A stretch of DNA of 64,000 bases from NCBI GenBank assembly GCA_012034405.1, contig JAAVLZ010000003.1:1-64000 (forward strand), read 5' to 3'. Position numbers and translations under genes: made by a program. The notes beneath the pieces were generated by a model. The model was not told the origin of the DNA. It made no database searches and saw only the letters and a list, made by a program, of their open reading frames with translations. Below are positions 1 through 7,742 of this stretch, one piece after another. Origin of the DNA: Oscillospiraceae bacterium HV4-5-C5C (GTDB lineage: Bacteria > Bacillota > Clostridia > Saccharofermentanales > Fastidiosipilaceae). Positions within the stretch are counted from its first letter, which is position 1, and each line of letters opens with the position of its first letter.

Positions 1-36
1 TGTATGAGAAAAGTCAAGGGTGTAAAGGGAAAATGC

Positions 37-65
37 TTGACAGCCCAAGCTGGCTTACTTATAAT
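37..65 (+). promoter_or_regulatory. Consensus sigma-A promoter before ylxM-ffh
   Basis: TTGACA at 37-42 and TATAAT at 60-65 are separated by exactly 17 bases, a full match to the housekeeping promoter consensus. Transcription would begin near 71-73, which is where the preferred ATG of the next gene lies. The promoter supports a start at 73 for that gene rather than the in-frame ATG at 4, and makes a leaderless message possible. Confidence 0.85.
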
Positions 66-72
66 ACACAGC

Positions 73-438
73 ATGTGTGATGCGGAACCATCAAGTGCTT
101 CAGCGCCGTTAAAAAATTATGAGTTCAGCTTATTGCTGGATTTTTATGGCGACCTTTTGCCAGCCGGCTCGCGGGAACTGCTGGATCTGAGTTGTAATGA
201 GGATTATTCCCTGGGAGAGATAGCCCAACTTCGCGGAATCAGCCGTCAGGCCGCTCATGACGGGATAAGGCGGGCAGAGGATGCGTTGCTTAAGTATGAA
301 TCCTGCCTGCAGCTGGCGTTTCGCCGTCAAACTGCGTTAAAGCTTATCGCCGACTGCCGCAGACAGGCGGATGAGGAAGGCGCGACGGAGTCGCTGCAAA
401 AGAAACTGGGGAAGCTGGAGCAGTTTTTGGGTACTTAA
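73..438 (+). CDS. ylxM: YlxM/p13-like helix-turn-helix protein
   Basis: A 121-residue protein of the YlxM family, which is encoded next to ffh in Bacillota and is associated with the signal recognition particle. The family block is visible as LLLDFYGDLLPAG near residues 20-32, followed by the HTH-like SLGEIAQLRGISRQAAHDGIRR, which resembles region 4 of sigma factors. An in-frame ATG at 4 would add 23 residues, but that stretch contains a full promoter and does not look like family sequence, so 73 is preferred. No Shine-Dalgarno precedes 73. ffh follows after 67 bases. Family assignment is firm; the start is an inference. Confidence 0.8.
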   Translation: MCDAEPSSASAPLKNYEFSLLLDFYGDLLPAGSRELLDLSCNEDYSLGEIAQLRGISRQAAHDGIRRAEDALLKYESCLQLAFRRQTALKLIADCRRQADEEGATESLQKKLGKLEQFLGT

Positions 439-505
439 GCCAACCGCCGCGGTTCTGGCCGCCGGCGACAAGCTAAATGATAAATCTTTGAGGACAGGAG
501 TTTTT

Positions 506-1858
506 ATGGCACTATTTGAAGGCTTATCCTCCAGACTGCAGCAGATAACCGCAAAAATGCGCGGTAAGACGCGGGTGACTGAACAAGATATTAAGGACAT
601 GATGCGGGAAATCCGCCTGGCTTTGCTGGAAGCCGATGTCAACTATCAGGTTATAAAACAGCTGATAGCAGTCATTTCTGAAAAATGCAGTGGGACTGAA
701 GTGCTGGAAAGCCTGACACCCGGACAGCAGGTGGTTAAGGTTGTTCACGATAGCATGGTGGACATTCTTAATATCGGCGAGCAAAAACTGGCCGTCAGTC
801 CCAGTGGCTTTACCGTATTGATGCTATATGGCCTGCAGGGTTCAGGAAAAACCACCACTGCTGCTAAATTGGCTCGCTTTCTCAAAAATAAGGGGAAGAA
901 AGTCATGCTGACCTCGGTGGATACCCATCGACCGGCAGCTATGCTGCAACTGGATGTCCTGGCTAAATCCATTGACGTCCCTTGTTATATTGAAACAGCC
1001 AATAAGGATGCGGTAGAAATAGCCCGTCACGCCGTGGACCGGGCACGCTACTTACTCTGTGATACGCTGATTGTTGATACTGCCGGCCGGATGACGATTG
1101 ATCAGGCATTGATGACCGAGCTGAAACAGGTAGCCGCTGTGGTAAAACCCACCCAGAAGCTCTTGATTGTCGATGCCATGATTGGTCAGGAAGCCGTCAA
1201 TATAGCGGAAACCTTTGACCGCGAGATTGGACTGGATGGCTACATTATGACCAAACTGGACGGCGACGCTCGCGGCGGCGCTGCTTTGTCCATTGCTTAT
1301 AATACCCGTAAACCTATTAAGTTTATTACGATCGGTGAAAAAACTGACGCGCTGGAGGCCTATGATCCGGAACGCATGGCTAACCGGATTTTGGGCATGG
1401 GAGATGTCGTCAGCCTGATTGAGAAGGCTACTGCTAATTATGATGAAAAGGTAGCCCAAAAGACGCTTGACCGTTTAAAAAAGAATCAATTCACATTGAG
1501 TGACATGTTAAGTCAGTTTGAGCAGGTCAGTAAAATGGGCTCGGTTAAGGATTTACTGGGGATGATACCAGGTGTCAGCAGCGCCAAGCTGAAAGATGCG
1601 AAGGTCGATGACAGTATCATTCATAAGAACATGGCAATTATCCGTTCTATGACCCCCAAGGAGAGGGATAATCCGCAGTTGCTGAATGCAAGCCGGCGCA
1701 AAAGGATTGCGCAGGGTTCCGGCACCAGCGTACAGGCGGTTAATCAGTTAATTAATCAGTATCAGCAGACGCTGAAAATGATGAAACAGTTTGGTGGCTT
1801 CAAGGGTAAGAAGGGGCGCGGCTTTCCAGGCATGGGACGCGGCGGATTTCCGTTCTGA
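506..1858 (+). CDS. ffh: Signal recognition particle GTPase Ffh
   Basis: Protein subunit of the signal recognition particle, which binds signal sequences of nascent chains and 4.5S/scRNA and hands ribosomes to FtsY. The 450 residues match the family length. An N-terminal helical domain is followed by the G domain with P-loop GLQGSGKTT (residues 109-117), DTHRPAA, DTAGR and [10 protein letters not shown], then the methionine-rich M domain with [11 protein letters not shown] and a Met/Gly-rich tail (GMGRGGFPF). The ATG at 506 is chosen because GGACAGGAG lies just upstream and Ffh proteins start MAxFEGLS; the open frame extends 45 codons further upstream without family similarity. It is downstream of ylxM and upstream of rpsP. 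Confidence 0.97.
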   Translation: MALFEGLSSRLQQITAKMRGKTRVTEQDIKDMMREIRLALLEADVNYQVIKQLIAVISEKCSGTEVLESLTPGQQVVKVVHDSMVDILNIGEQKLAVSPSGFTVLMLYGLQGSGKTTTAAKLARFLKNKGKKVMLTSVDTHRPAAMLQLDVLAKSIDVPCYIETANKDAVEIARHAVDRARYLLCDTLIVDTAGRMTIDQALMTELKQVAAVVKPTQKLLIVDAMIGQEAVNIAETFDREIGLDGYIMTKLDGDARGGAALSIAYNTRKPIKFITIGEKTDALEAYDPERMANRILGMGDVVSLIEKATANYDEKVAQKTLDRLKKNQFTLSDMLSQFEQVSKMGSVKDLLGMIPGVSSAKLKDAKVDDSIIHKNMAIIRSMTPKERDNPQLLNASRRKRIAQGSGTSVQAVNQLINQYQQTLKMMKQFGGFKGKKGRGFPGMGRGGFPF

Positions 1859-1899
1859 CTTTTAGCATAGATAGAAAGATTTTCTTAGGAGGAAAACAA

Positions 1900-2145
1900 A
1901 TGGCAGTCAAAATCAGATTAAAACGTATCGGTGCAAAAAAAGCCCCGCATTATCGCGTGGTCGTAGCAGACGCACGGTCCCCGCGGGATGGCCGCTTTAT
2001 TGAGGAAATTGGCACTTATAATCCGTTATTGACCCCTTCAGAGATCAAAATTGACACGGATGCCGCTAAAAAATGGCTGGAGAACGGCGCCCAGCCCACT
2101 GAAACGGTCAAGAAACTGCTGAAAATTTCAGGAGTGATCGAATGA
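1900..2145 (+). CDS. rpsP: 30S ribosomal protein S16
   Basis: Small-subunit ribosomal protein of 81 residues, needed for 30S assembly. The family signature is plain at the N-terminus ([16 protein letters not shown], then YRVVVADAR and IGTYNPL). A strong AGGAGG lies 8 bases before the ATG. The 3' end overlaps the next gene by 4 bases (ATGA), which indicates translational coupling. The order ffh-rpsP-khpA-rimM-trmD is the usual one in Bacillota. Confidence 0.97.
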   Translation: MAVKIRLKRIGAKKAPHYRVVVADARSPRDGRFIEEIGTYNPLLTPSEIKIDTDAAKKWLENGAQPTETVKKLLKISGVIE

Positions 2146-2393
2146 ACAGTGACAGCCAGCGCATGAGCGGCTTGCTGAAGACTTTAATTAATCCACTGGT
2201 TAATCATCCGGAAGATATTAATATTCAACCGGCTGAACAGGGAAACACTGTGGTTCTGGAGGTCCGTGTTAATCCGGAAGACATGGGTAAAGTCATTGGC
2301 AAGGGTGGCCGGCGGGCTGAGGCTCTGCGCACCGTCATGAAAGCTCAGGCTACCCGCCTGGGCCGCCGCGTCGTGGTGGATATCCTGGATTGA
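2142..2393 (+). CDS. khpA: KH-domain RNA-binding protein KhpA
   Basis: An 83-residue single KH-domain protein (YlqC/KhpA family), an RNA-binding factor that in Gram-positive bacteria partners with KhpB/EloR and affects cell elongation. The GxxG loop is visible in [16 protein letters not shown] near residues 52-67, following the family stretch VNPEDMGK. Its start overlaps the rpsP stop by 4 bases. A hairpin terminator follows the stop, separating it from rimM. Confidence 0.93.
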   Translation: MNSDSQRMSGLLKTLINPLVNHPEDINIQPAEQGNTVVLEVRVNPEDMGKVIGKGGRRAEALRTVMKAQATRLGRRVVVDILD

Positions 2394-2415
2394 TAGCTGC
2401 TTTGGCGTTGCTGAT

Positions 2416-2454
2416 AAAACCCGGAAGGCTGAGATATTACCGTCCGGGTTTTTT
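2416..2454 (+). terminator. Intra-operon terminator or attenuator between khpA and rimM
   Basis: AAAACCCGGA at 2416-2425 pairs with TCCGGGTTTT at 2443-2452 and runs into TTTTTT. The hairpin is well formed and ends only 13 bases before the rimM start, so it should reduce read-through from rpsP-khpA into rimM-trmD. Confidence 0.8.
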
Positions 2455-2467
2455 GTAATGAGGGACT

Positions 2468-3073
2468 ATGAACAAGCATTGTGAGATGATGAGTGCAAAG
2501 CCTTTATATGCGGCGGCGGATCAGGCCACGGGCATACCGTTACCATCTGATGATTGGCAAAGACCCTATCTTCATGTTGCCCGCATAACTGCAGCTCACG
2601 GCATCAAGGGTATGGTTAAAGCACAGCGGCTGAGCCGTGTCCCCGGCAGGCTGGAAGCTTTACAGCAGGCTTATTTGCTGCAGCCAGATGAAAGCCAACC
2701 CCGTTTGATCTCTTTGACCGTCCAATTTCATCAGCAACTGCTGCTGCTGAAAATTGAAGGGATTGAGGACCGTGACGCGGCAGAACAGCTGCGTGGTTGC
2801 TGGGTCTCTCTGGATCGCAGTCAGGCCGGACCGGCTCCGCAGGGTCATTACTATATTGCAGATTTGATTGGCTGCCAGGTCTATGATGCCAGGCGAGGCC
2901 TTATTGGAACCCTGCGCGATATCGTGGATGGACCCGGTTATGATCTTTATATTATCAAACGTCCCGGTATGACTGATTTATACCTGCCGGCTGTGAATGA
3001 GCAAATCAGGCAGATTGCTCTGGAGAAGCGCCGGATAGACGTCTGTTTACCTGAAGGTTTGTGGGAGCTGTAA
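2468..3073 (+). CDS. rimM: Ribosome maturation factor RimM
   Basis: 16S rRNA processing and 30S maturation factor that binds S19. The RimM N-domain begins near residue 35 (LHVARITAAHGIKGMVK) and the PRC-barrel domain is in the C-terminal half (GHYYIADLIGCQVYD, then DLYLPAVNEQIR). With the ATG at 2468 the protein is 201 residues and has about 34 residues before the conserved start, longer than typical. GAGGG at 2460-2464 sits close to this ATG. In-frame ATGs at 2486 and 2489 are alternatives but have no better ribosome site. The trmD ATG follows its stop directly. Confidence 0.92.
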   Translation: MNKHCEMMSAKPLYAAADQATGIPLPSDDWQRPYLHVARITAAHGIKGMVKAQRLSRVPGRLEALQQAYLLQPDESQPRLISLTVQFHQQLLLLKIEGIEDRDAAEQLRGCWVSLDRSQAGPAPQGHYYIADLIGCQVYDARRGLIGTLRDIVDGPGYDLYIIKRPGMTDLYLPAVNEQIRQIALEKRRIDVCLPEGLWEL

Positions 3074-3829
3074 ATGTTTTTCAGAGTGTTGACTTTGTTT
3101 CCTGACTTGATTGAATCAGTCTGCAGCCAGTCCATTATTGGCCGGGCCAGAGAAAAGGGCCTGTTGGATATCCAGGCGATCAATATACGTGATTACGCCG
3201 CTAATCGTTATGGTAAGGTTGACGACAGTCTTTATGGGGGCGGGACGGGTATGCTGATGCAGTGTCAGCCAATCTGGGAGGCCTGGCAGGAAGCTCTGAG
3301 TCAGTGGCGGCAGATCGCGGCAGTTCCTGGCTGTCGTACAATTTATTTGTCGCCTAAAGGTCCGGTACTTGATCAGCGGAAGGTGAATGAGCTGGCTGCG
3401 GAGCCAGGCTTGATTTTACTCTGCGGACACTATGAAGGGGTTGATGATCGTGTTTTGCAGGCAATCCAGGCTGAGGAACTATCTATAGGCGACTATATAT
3501 TAACCGGCGGAGAGATGGCCGCCGCGATTGTCATTGATGCGGTCAGCCGCCAGCAGGCCGGGGTTCTGCCTAACACAGAAGCCTACACTGAAGAGTCTTT
3601 ATATAACGGCAGTTTAGAAAGCCGTCAGTATACCAAGCCTGAAATCTGGCAAGGCGAAGGCGTTCCGGCAGTTCTGCTCAGCGGTCATCATGCCAAAATC
3701 TCCCGTTGGCGCCAGTTGGATGGCTGGAGAGAAACCTTGCTTAAGCGGCCGGATCTTTTTAACCGACTGCAGCTGGCGGCTCAGGACTATCAGGATTTAA
3801 GCCGTCATCTGCTGGAACCAACTGACTGA
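3074..3829 (+). CDS. trmD: tRNA (guanine-37-N1)-methyltransferase TrmD
   Basis: Methylates G37 next to the anticodon of a subset of tRNAs, using S-adenosylmethionine, which prevents +1 frameshifting. The 251 residues match the family. Motifs of the trefoil-knot SPOUT fold are visible: YGGGTGM, LSPKGPVLDQ, LLCGHYEGVDDRV and SIGDYILTGGE. The ATG immediately follows the rimM stop, so the two genes are probably coupled. The gene rplS, which often comes next, is absent; a minus-strand gene follows instead. Confidence 0.97.
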   Translation: MFFRVLTLFPDLIESVCSQSIIGRAREKGLLDIQAINIRDYAANRYGKVDDSLYGGGTGMLMQCQPIWEAWQEALSQWRQIAAVPGCRTIYLSPKGPVLDQRKVNELAAEPGLILLCGHYEGVDDRVLQAIQAEELSIGDYILTGGEMAAAIVIDAVSRQQAGVLPNTEAYTEESLYNGSLESRQYTKPEIWQGEGVPAVLLSGHHAKISRWRQLDGWRETLLKRPDLFNRLQLAAQDYQDLSRHLLEPTD

Positions 3830-3839
3830 TGGCAAGCTT

Positions 3840-4091
3840 TTAAAAATGACCGGCCAACAGCCAGCGCACGCCGTCAAAGAACAGTTCAATCTCCACGCCA
3901 CCGGCTATGCAAAGATAACGCCAGCCCTGACCGCCGGTTTTCAATGAACTGGCCGGCCGTTTATCTAAAATCTGACTGACCGGATAGCGGTAACCTTGAA
4001 ATTTAAGGGATAAGGGTCTGACTTCACCTTGAGCGCTGACCTGAGCCCAGACCTGTACAGGATAAAATAAAGACTTATCCGGCAACACTTA
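3840..4091 (-). CDS. Small protein coupled to dinB, DUF6504-like
   Basis: An 83-residue soluble protein of unknown function. It overlaps the 3' end of dinB; AGGAGGG lies upstream of a GTG at 4091 (5 bases) and a TTG at 4088, either of which may be the start. The pattern (PLSLKFQGYRYPVSQILD, then GVEIELFFDGVRWLL) resembles the small DUF6504 proteins often found beside Y-family polymerases in Gram-positive bacteria, recalled from memory. It should be transcribed from the LexA-controlled dinB promoter, so it is probably part of the SOS response. Activity unknown. Confidence 0.75.
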
Positions 4092-5319
4092 TCCCTCCTT
4101 TTAAGTACGCTACCGGCGCGATGATATGATCTCCCCGGGCGTCTAACTCCCCCAGAGAATCAGTCAAAAAGAGTCCCCGTTTGATGCAATGGTAGCCATA
4201 GCGCGAGCGCAACTGGTCGACGGTCTGATCCAGAGCCAGCTGCCGCTCCCGCTGTTGCTGTTCTGCCAGAAGACCAGGTTGATAGGGACGGTCAGCCGTC
4301 AGCCGGGTGACCCTGAGACCAAGGCTGCGGATGGGCGACAACCAGCTATAGCGGGCCTGAAACAGCTGCCAGGCGGTTTGTGCGATATCCTGAGTCAAAG
4401 AAGTGACCCAGGGCAAAGCGCATTGCCAGCTGCAGGAGCCCAGGCCGGAATCTCTGACTTGCACCTCCACCGTCTGGCCGGCCAGATGGCGTTCACGCAG
4501 GCGCGCGCCCACGCTCTCTGCCAAAGCATATAGCGTCAGCTTAACATCCGTTGCGGTGATGAGATCCCGCGGTGTGGTGACGCTGTTGCCCACTGATTTG
4601 ATCAGCGTGTTGTCCGCCGAACAGGCCACGGGTTCATCATCCTCACCCCGGCTGAGCCGCCAGAGCAAGAGCCCCACCTTGCCCATTTTGCGTTGCAGCA
4701 ACCGGGGATCAACCGCGGCCAGATCACCAATGGTGCATAAATTGAGATCCTTTAACTTGCGGGTGGTGGCCGGCCCTACATAAAGCAAGTCACTGACCGG
4801 CAGCGGTGCTACCAAAGCAGCATAATTATCCCGCCGGATGCAAGTCACTTTATCAGGCTTGCGCAGATCACTGCCCAACTTGGCCATAACTTTACACCAG
4901 GAAACACCAACCGAGACGGTCACACCCAGTTGTTTGAAAATTCGCTGGCGGATTTCCTCCGCCGTAGCCTGACCGTCTTGCCCGCTGATATCCAGCCAGG
5001 CCTCATCCAAGCCAAACGGTTCTACCTGCTGGGTATATTCCTGATATATGGCGCGGGCCAGAGACGAGTAGCGCAGGTATAAGGGATAATTAGGCGGAAC
5101 TATAATCAGCCCGGGGCACATCTGCCGGGCTTCCCATAATGCGCTGCCGGTCTGGACCCCGGCTTGTTTGGCCTGCTGATTTTTGGCCAGAATAATGCCG
5201 TGCCGGGCTTCCACATTGCCACCTACTGCAACCGGGTGGCTACGCAACTCAGGACGGTGCAGGCACTCCACGGACGCATAAAAGCTGTTCATATCGACAT
5301 GAAGGATGGTCCTGTCCAT
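4075..5319 (-). CDS. dinB: DNA polymerase IV (Y-family, DinB)
   Basis: Error-prone translesion polymerase of 414 residues. The palm carries the metal-binding aspartate in ILHVDMNSFYASVE (residue 9) and the catalytic pair in GLDEAWLD (residues 105-106, where SxDE is more usual). A helix-hairpin-helix region (VGPATTRKLKDLNLCTIGDL) and a little-finger domain follow. The C-terminal part (DQLRSRYGYHCIKRG) matches the DinP/UvrX branch. The ATG at 5319 is chosen because GGAGG precedes it by 9 bases; the open frame's start at 5334 lies upstream of that site. A LexA box sits just after its promoter, so it should be SOS-induced. Confidence 0.95.
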   Translation of the reverse strand: MDRTILHVDMNSFYASVECLHRPELRSHPVAVGGNVEARHGIILAKNQQAKQAGVQTGSALWEARQMCPGLIIVPPNYPLYLRYSSLARAIYQEYTQQVEPFGLDEAWLDISGQDGQATAEEIRQRIFKQLGVTVSVGVSWCKVMAKLGSDLRKPDKVTCIRRDNYAALVAPLPVSDLLYVGPATTRKLKDLNLCTIGDLAAVDPRLLQRKMGKVGLLLWRLSRGEDDEPVACSADNTLIKSVGNSVTTPRDLITATDVKLTLYALAESVGARLRERHLAGQTVEVQVRDSGLGSCSWQCALPWVTSLTQDIAQTAWQLFQARYSWLSPIRSLGLRVTRLTADRPYQPGLLAEQQQRERQLALDQTVDQLRSRYGYHCIKRGLFLTDSLGELDARGDHIIAPVAYLKGGISVAG

Positions 5320-5338
5320 AAGTTTTACCTCCAAAAAA

Positions 5339-5350
5339 GAACAAATGTTC
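5339..5350 (-). promoter_or_regulatory. LexA (SOS) box upstream of dinB
   Basis: GAAC-AAAT-GTTC matches the Gram-positive LexA/DinR box GAACRNRYGTTC at every defined position. It lies between the -10 element and the dinB ribosome binding site, covering the expected transcription start, so LexA bound here should block initiation. Confidence 0.88.
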
Positions 5351-5354
5351 CTTT

Positions 5355-5382
5355 ATTATAGAGCAGATTAAAAGCATGTCAA
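5355..5382 (-). promoter_or_regulatory. dinB promoter
   Basis: On the minus strand TTGACA (5382-5377) and TATAAT (5360-5355) are separated by 16 bases. The LexA box begins 4 bases downstream of the -10 element. Confidence 0.85.
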
Positions 5383-5475
5383 GCGGGGTGCCGCAGGGCT
5401 ATTACGCTGAAGGATCCGGTTTTAAAACTAAAATATATGAGCAATTAAATGCGATAAATAGAAAAATATGAAAGG

Positions 5476-5514
5476 GATTATTTGTGCTCTCGGCATTTTG
5501 AGAGCAGGATAATC
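5476..5514 (+). repeat. Interrupted inverted repeat (hairpin or operator)
   Basis: GATTAT (5476-5481) pairs with ATAATC (5509-5514), and TGCTCTC (5485-5491) pairs with GAGAGCA (5500-5506), around an 8-base loop. No T-run follows, so it is not an ordinary terminator. It lies just upstream of the importer promoter. Confidence 0.6.
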
Positions 5515-5536
5515 AAATATTATTAAAGCATTCAAA

Positions 5537-5566
5537 TTGACAAATGTGAAAAACGATTGCTATAAA
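5537..5566 (+). promoter_or_regulatory. Promoter for the ABC importer operon
   Basis: TTGACA at 5537-5542 and TATAAA at 5561-5566 with an 18-base spacer. It would give a 5' leader of about 280 bases before the first gene at 5852. Confidence 0.65.
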
Positions 5567-5650
5567 CTTGCAAAATGCGAAAAACCAAATAGCGCTATAG
5601 TCTCGTGAATAGGGCATTTGCAAATAATATCAAAGAATATAAACCAAGAA

Positions 5651-5723
5651 TTATGCAAATGCTCATAACTTATTAAAGAAAACCTGGAAGAGCCTGAAAA
5701 GGGTATGAGCAAAAATTGCATAA
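5651..5723 (+). repeat. Long inverted repeat in the importer leader
   Basis: TTATGCAA-AT-GCTCATA (5651-5667) is complementary to TATGAGC-AAAAA-TTGCATAA (5704-5723) with 36 bases between the arms. In RNA it would form a 15-base-pair stem with an internal loop. It is placed within the predicted leader of the importer message. Confidence 0.65.
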
Positions 5724-5851
5724 TGACCAAATTGCTAAATATGGTATAGAAATCAGCAAACATGAGCAATTTAACCTTTGATATGATCGTTACATCACAA
5801 GATGCACAAAAACTGAACCGGATGCTTGTGAGCTACGAAGGAGAATAAATT

Positions 5852-6778
5852 ATGAAGAGACGACACAGCAGGGAAGCTATAAAGGAAAACCTGGAACTCT
5901 ATTCAATTATTCTGCCGGCAATCATCATGATTGCGATATTTTCGTATATCCCTTTATACGGACTGCTGATTGCCTTCCAGGACTACGCACCGGGTAACGC
6001 CATCGTCTCTTTCAGTCAGCAGGCTGGCATTCGATGGGTAGGGTTCAAGCATTTTTTAAAGTTTATAAATGGTCCGTATTTTATTCGAATCATGAGAAAT
6101 ACGATATGGCTGAGCCTTCTGAACATTGTTTTTGGCTTTACAATTCCCGTAGTATTTTCCCTGTTACTGAATGAAGTTAAGCTGAATCGCTTTAAAAAAT
6201 TTGTCCAGACGGCCAGTTATCTGCCTTATTTCATTTCGATGGTAGTAGTCGCTGGTATGGTCCTTTCCTTTATTAACATTAATGGTGTGTTTTCCAAATT
6301 GGTGGAAGTATTCGGTGGCACTGCTAAATCTTACAATACGGATCCACGGTATTTTTCTCGGATTTACACCATTACAAATGTCTGGAAAAGCTTTGGTTTT
6401 AACTCCATATTGTATTTGTCTGCTATAGCCGCGGTTGATACAGCTTTGTATGAATCTGCCAAACTTGATGGTGCTAAACGATTTCAGCTGATGCGCTATA
6501 TCACGATTCCGTCTATCAAGCCAACGATGGCAATTATGCTGATTTTGTCGGTCGGGTCGATTTTGTCTTCTAACACAGACCTGATTTTATTGCTGTACAG
6601 TCCGGCTAATTATGAGAGCAGTGATGTTATTGGTACATATATTTACCGACTGGGTATTGAAGGCGGGCAGTTCAGTTATACCACGGCCATAGGACTGCTG
6701 GCAGCAGTGATTAATTTCCTGATGGTTTTTGTGGCTAATAAAGCCAGTGACAAATTTACCGGCGCCAGCCTGTGGTAA
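5852..6778 (+). CDS. ABC transporter permease, LplB type
   Basis: Inner-membrane subunit of 308 residues from the MalF/LplB group (COG4209), which imports oligosaccharides with a lipoprotein receptor and a shared ATPase. Six hydrophobic segments are visible, starting with YSIILPAIIMIAIFSYIPLY; the EAA loop reads ESAKLDGAKRFQLMRYITIP near residues 202-221. GAAGGAGAA precedes the ATG. It is followed after 12 bases by a second permease and then by the binding protein, the usual LplB-YtcP-LplA arrangement. No ATPase is encoded nearby, which is normal for this family. The substrate cannot be read from the sequence. Confidence 0.93.
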   Translation: MKRRHSREAIKENLELYSIILPAIIMIAIFSYIPLYGLLIAFQDYAPGNAIVSFSQQAGIRWVGFKHFLKFINGPYFIRIMRNTIWLSLLNIVFGFTIPVVFSLLLNEVKLNRFKKFVQTASYLPYFISMVVVAGMVLSFININGVFSKLVEVFGGTAKSYNTDPRYFSRIYTITNVWKSFGFNSILYLSAIAAVDTALYESAKLDGAKRFQLMRYITIPSIKPTMAIMLILSVGSILSSNTDLILLLYSPANYESSDVIGTYIYRLGIEGGQFSYTTAIGLLAAVINFLMVFVANKASDKFTGASLW

Positions 6779-6790
6779 GAAGGGGACAGT

Positions 6791-7702
6791 ATGAAACAAA
6801 AAGCAAGTAAACGGTCTAATAACCTAAACCGGAACACCTGGGGGGATTACATTATTATCGTGATCATGCTCCTGGTAGCTTTTATCACCCTATATCCAAT
6901 GTATTACGTGTTTTTGCAATCAATCAGTGATCCCCTGGAAGTAGCGGCGATGAACGTATACTTTTATCCCAAAGGATTTTTCTTGAAATCCTATGGCTTG
7001 CTGGTCAAAGACAGCCAGTTATGGCATTCCTATGGCTATACGTTCTTTTATGTTATATCCGGGACCATCCTGACGCTTTTTACCAGTGTAACCAGTGCTT
7101 ATGTGCTCAATGCACCGAAACTTATTGGCAAAAAGTGGTTGATTGTTTTTTTACTGATTCCTATGTATTTCAGCGGAGGACTCATCCCGTCCTTTTTACT
7201 GATAACTAAATTGGGCCTTTATAATACCGTTTGGGCGTTGGTTTTGCCCAGCAGCTATAACATTACATACATTATCCTGACAAAAACTTTTTTTTCATCT
7301 ATTCCATATGAAATGACTGAATCAGCCAAAATTGATGGCGCTAATCACTATCGGATCCTGGGGCAGATATATTTGCCGCTGGCAAAACCGATTCTGGCTG
7401 TGGTAGCTATCTACACCATTGTAGGAATATGGAACAGCTGGTTTCCTTCTCTGGTTTACCAGCCCAACATGGATATTCAACCGCTGCAAATGTACTTGCG
7501 GCGAATCCTGATTGAACAGTCGGTTGATCTGACCAACATAGGCAGTATGCAGGAAGCAGAAGCTATGGCGCGATTGAAACTGTCTAATAGCCAACTGAAG
7601 TATTCAGTCATCATCCTAACGACTTTACCGATTATCTTTGTTTACCCGTTCTTTCAGAAATATTTTGTAAAAGGGGTCATGATCGGCTCACTGAAGGGTT
7701 AA
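6791..7702 (+). CDS. ABC transporter permease, YtcP/MalG type
   Basis: Second membrane subunit of the importer, 303 residues, COG0395 group. The cytoplasmic EAA loop is visible as ESAKIDGANHYRILGQIYLP near residues 177-196, with hydrophobic segments before and after it. The C-terminus KYFVKGVMIGSLKG is the family's typical ending. It lies 12 bases after the first permease and 40 bases before the binding protein, in one transcription unit. Confidence 0.93.
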   Translation: MKQKASKRSNNLNRNTWGDYIIIVIMLLVAFITLYPMYYVFLQSISDPLEVAAMNVYFYPKGFFLKSYGLLVKDSQLWHSYGYTFFYVISGTILTLFTSVTSAYVLNAPKLIGKKWLIVFLLIPMYFSGGLIPSFLLITKLGLYNTVWALVLPSSYNITYIILTKTFFSSIPYEMTESAKIDGANHYRILGQIYLPLAKPILAVVAIYTIVGIWNSWFPSLVYQPNMDIQPLQMYLRRILIEQSVDLTNIGSMQEAEAMARLKLSNSQLKYSVIILTTLPIIFVYPFFQKYFVKGVMIGSLKG

Positions 7703-7742
7703 TGCATGCAAATGCTTTAATAGAAAACCAAGGAGGAAAGAG

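Larger units (their letters stand above)
5383..5851 (+). other. AT-rich structured intergenic leader before the sugar importer
   Basis: This stretch of about 470 bases has no convincing gene. It holds a promoter (5537-5566), a hairpin (5476-5514), a long inverted repeat (5651-5723) and the octamer ATGAGCAA at 5437, 5705 and 5762, with an inverted near-copy TGCTCAT at 5660. The repeats suggest either an RNA leader or multiple sites for a DNA-binding regulator. A short minus-strand open frame here (5560-5769) has no family features and is not called. Confidence 0.6.

Noticed and set aside
5560-5769. Minus-strand open frame of 69 codons upstream of the importer
   Set aside because: Low-complexity, Phe/Ile/Ser-rich translation of an AT-rich leader with no ribosome site or family features; the region is better explained as leader and promoter.
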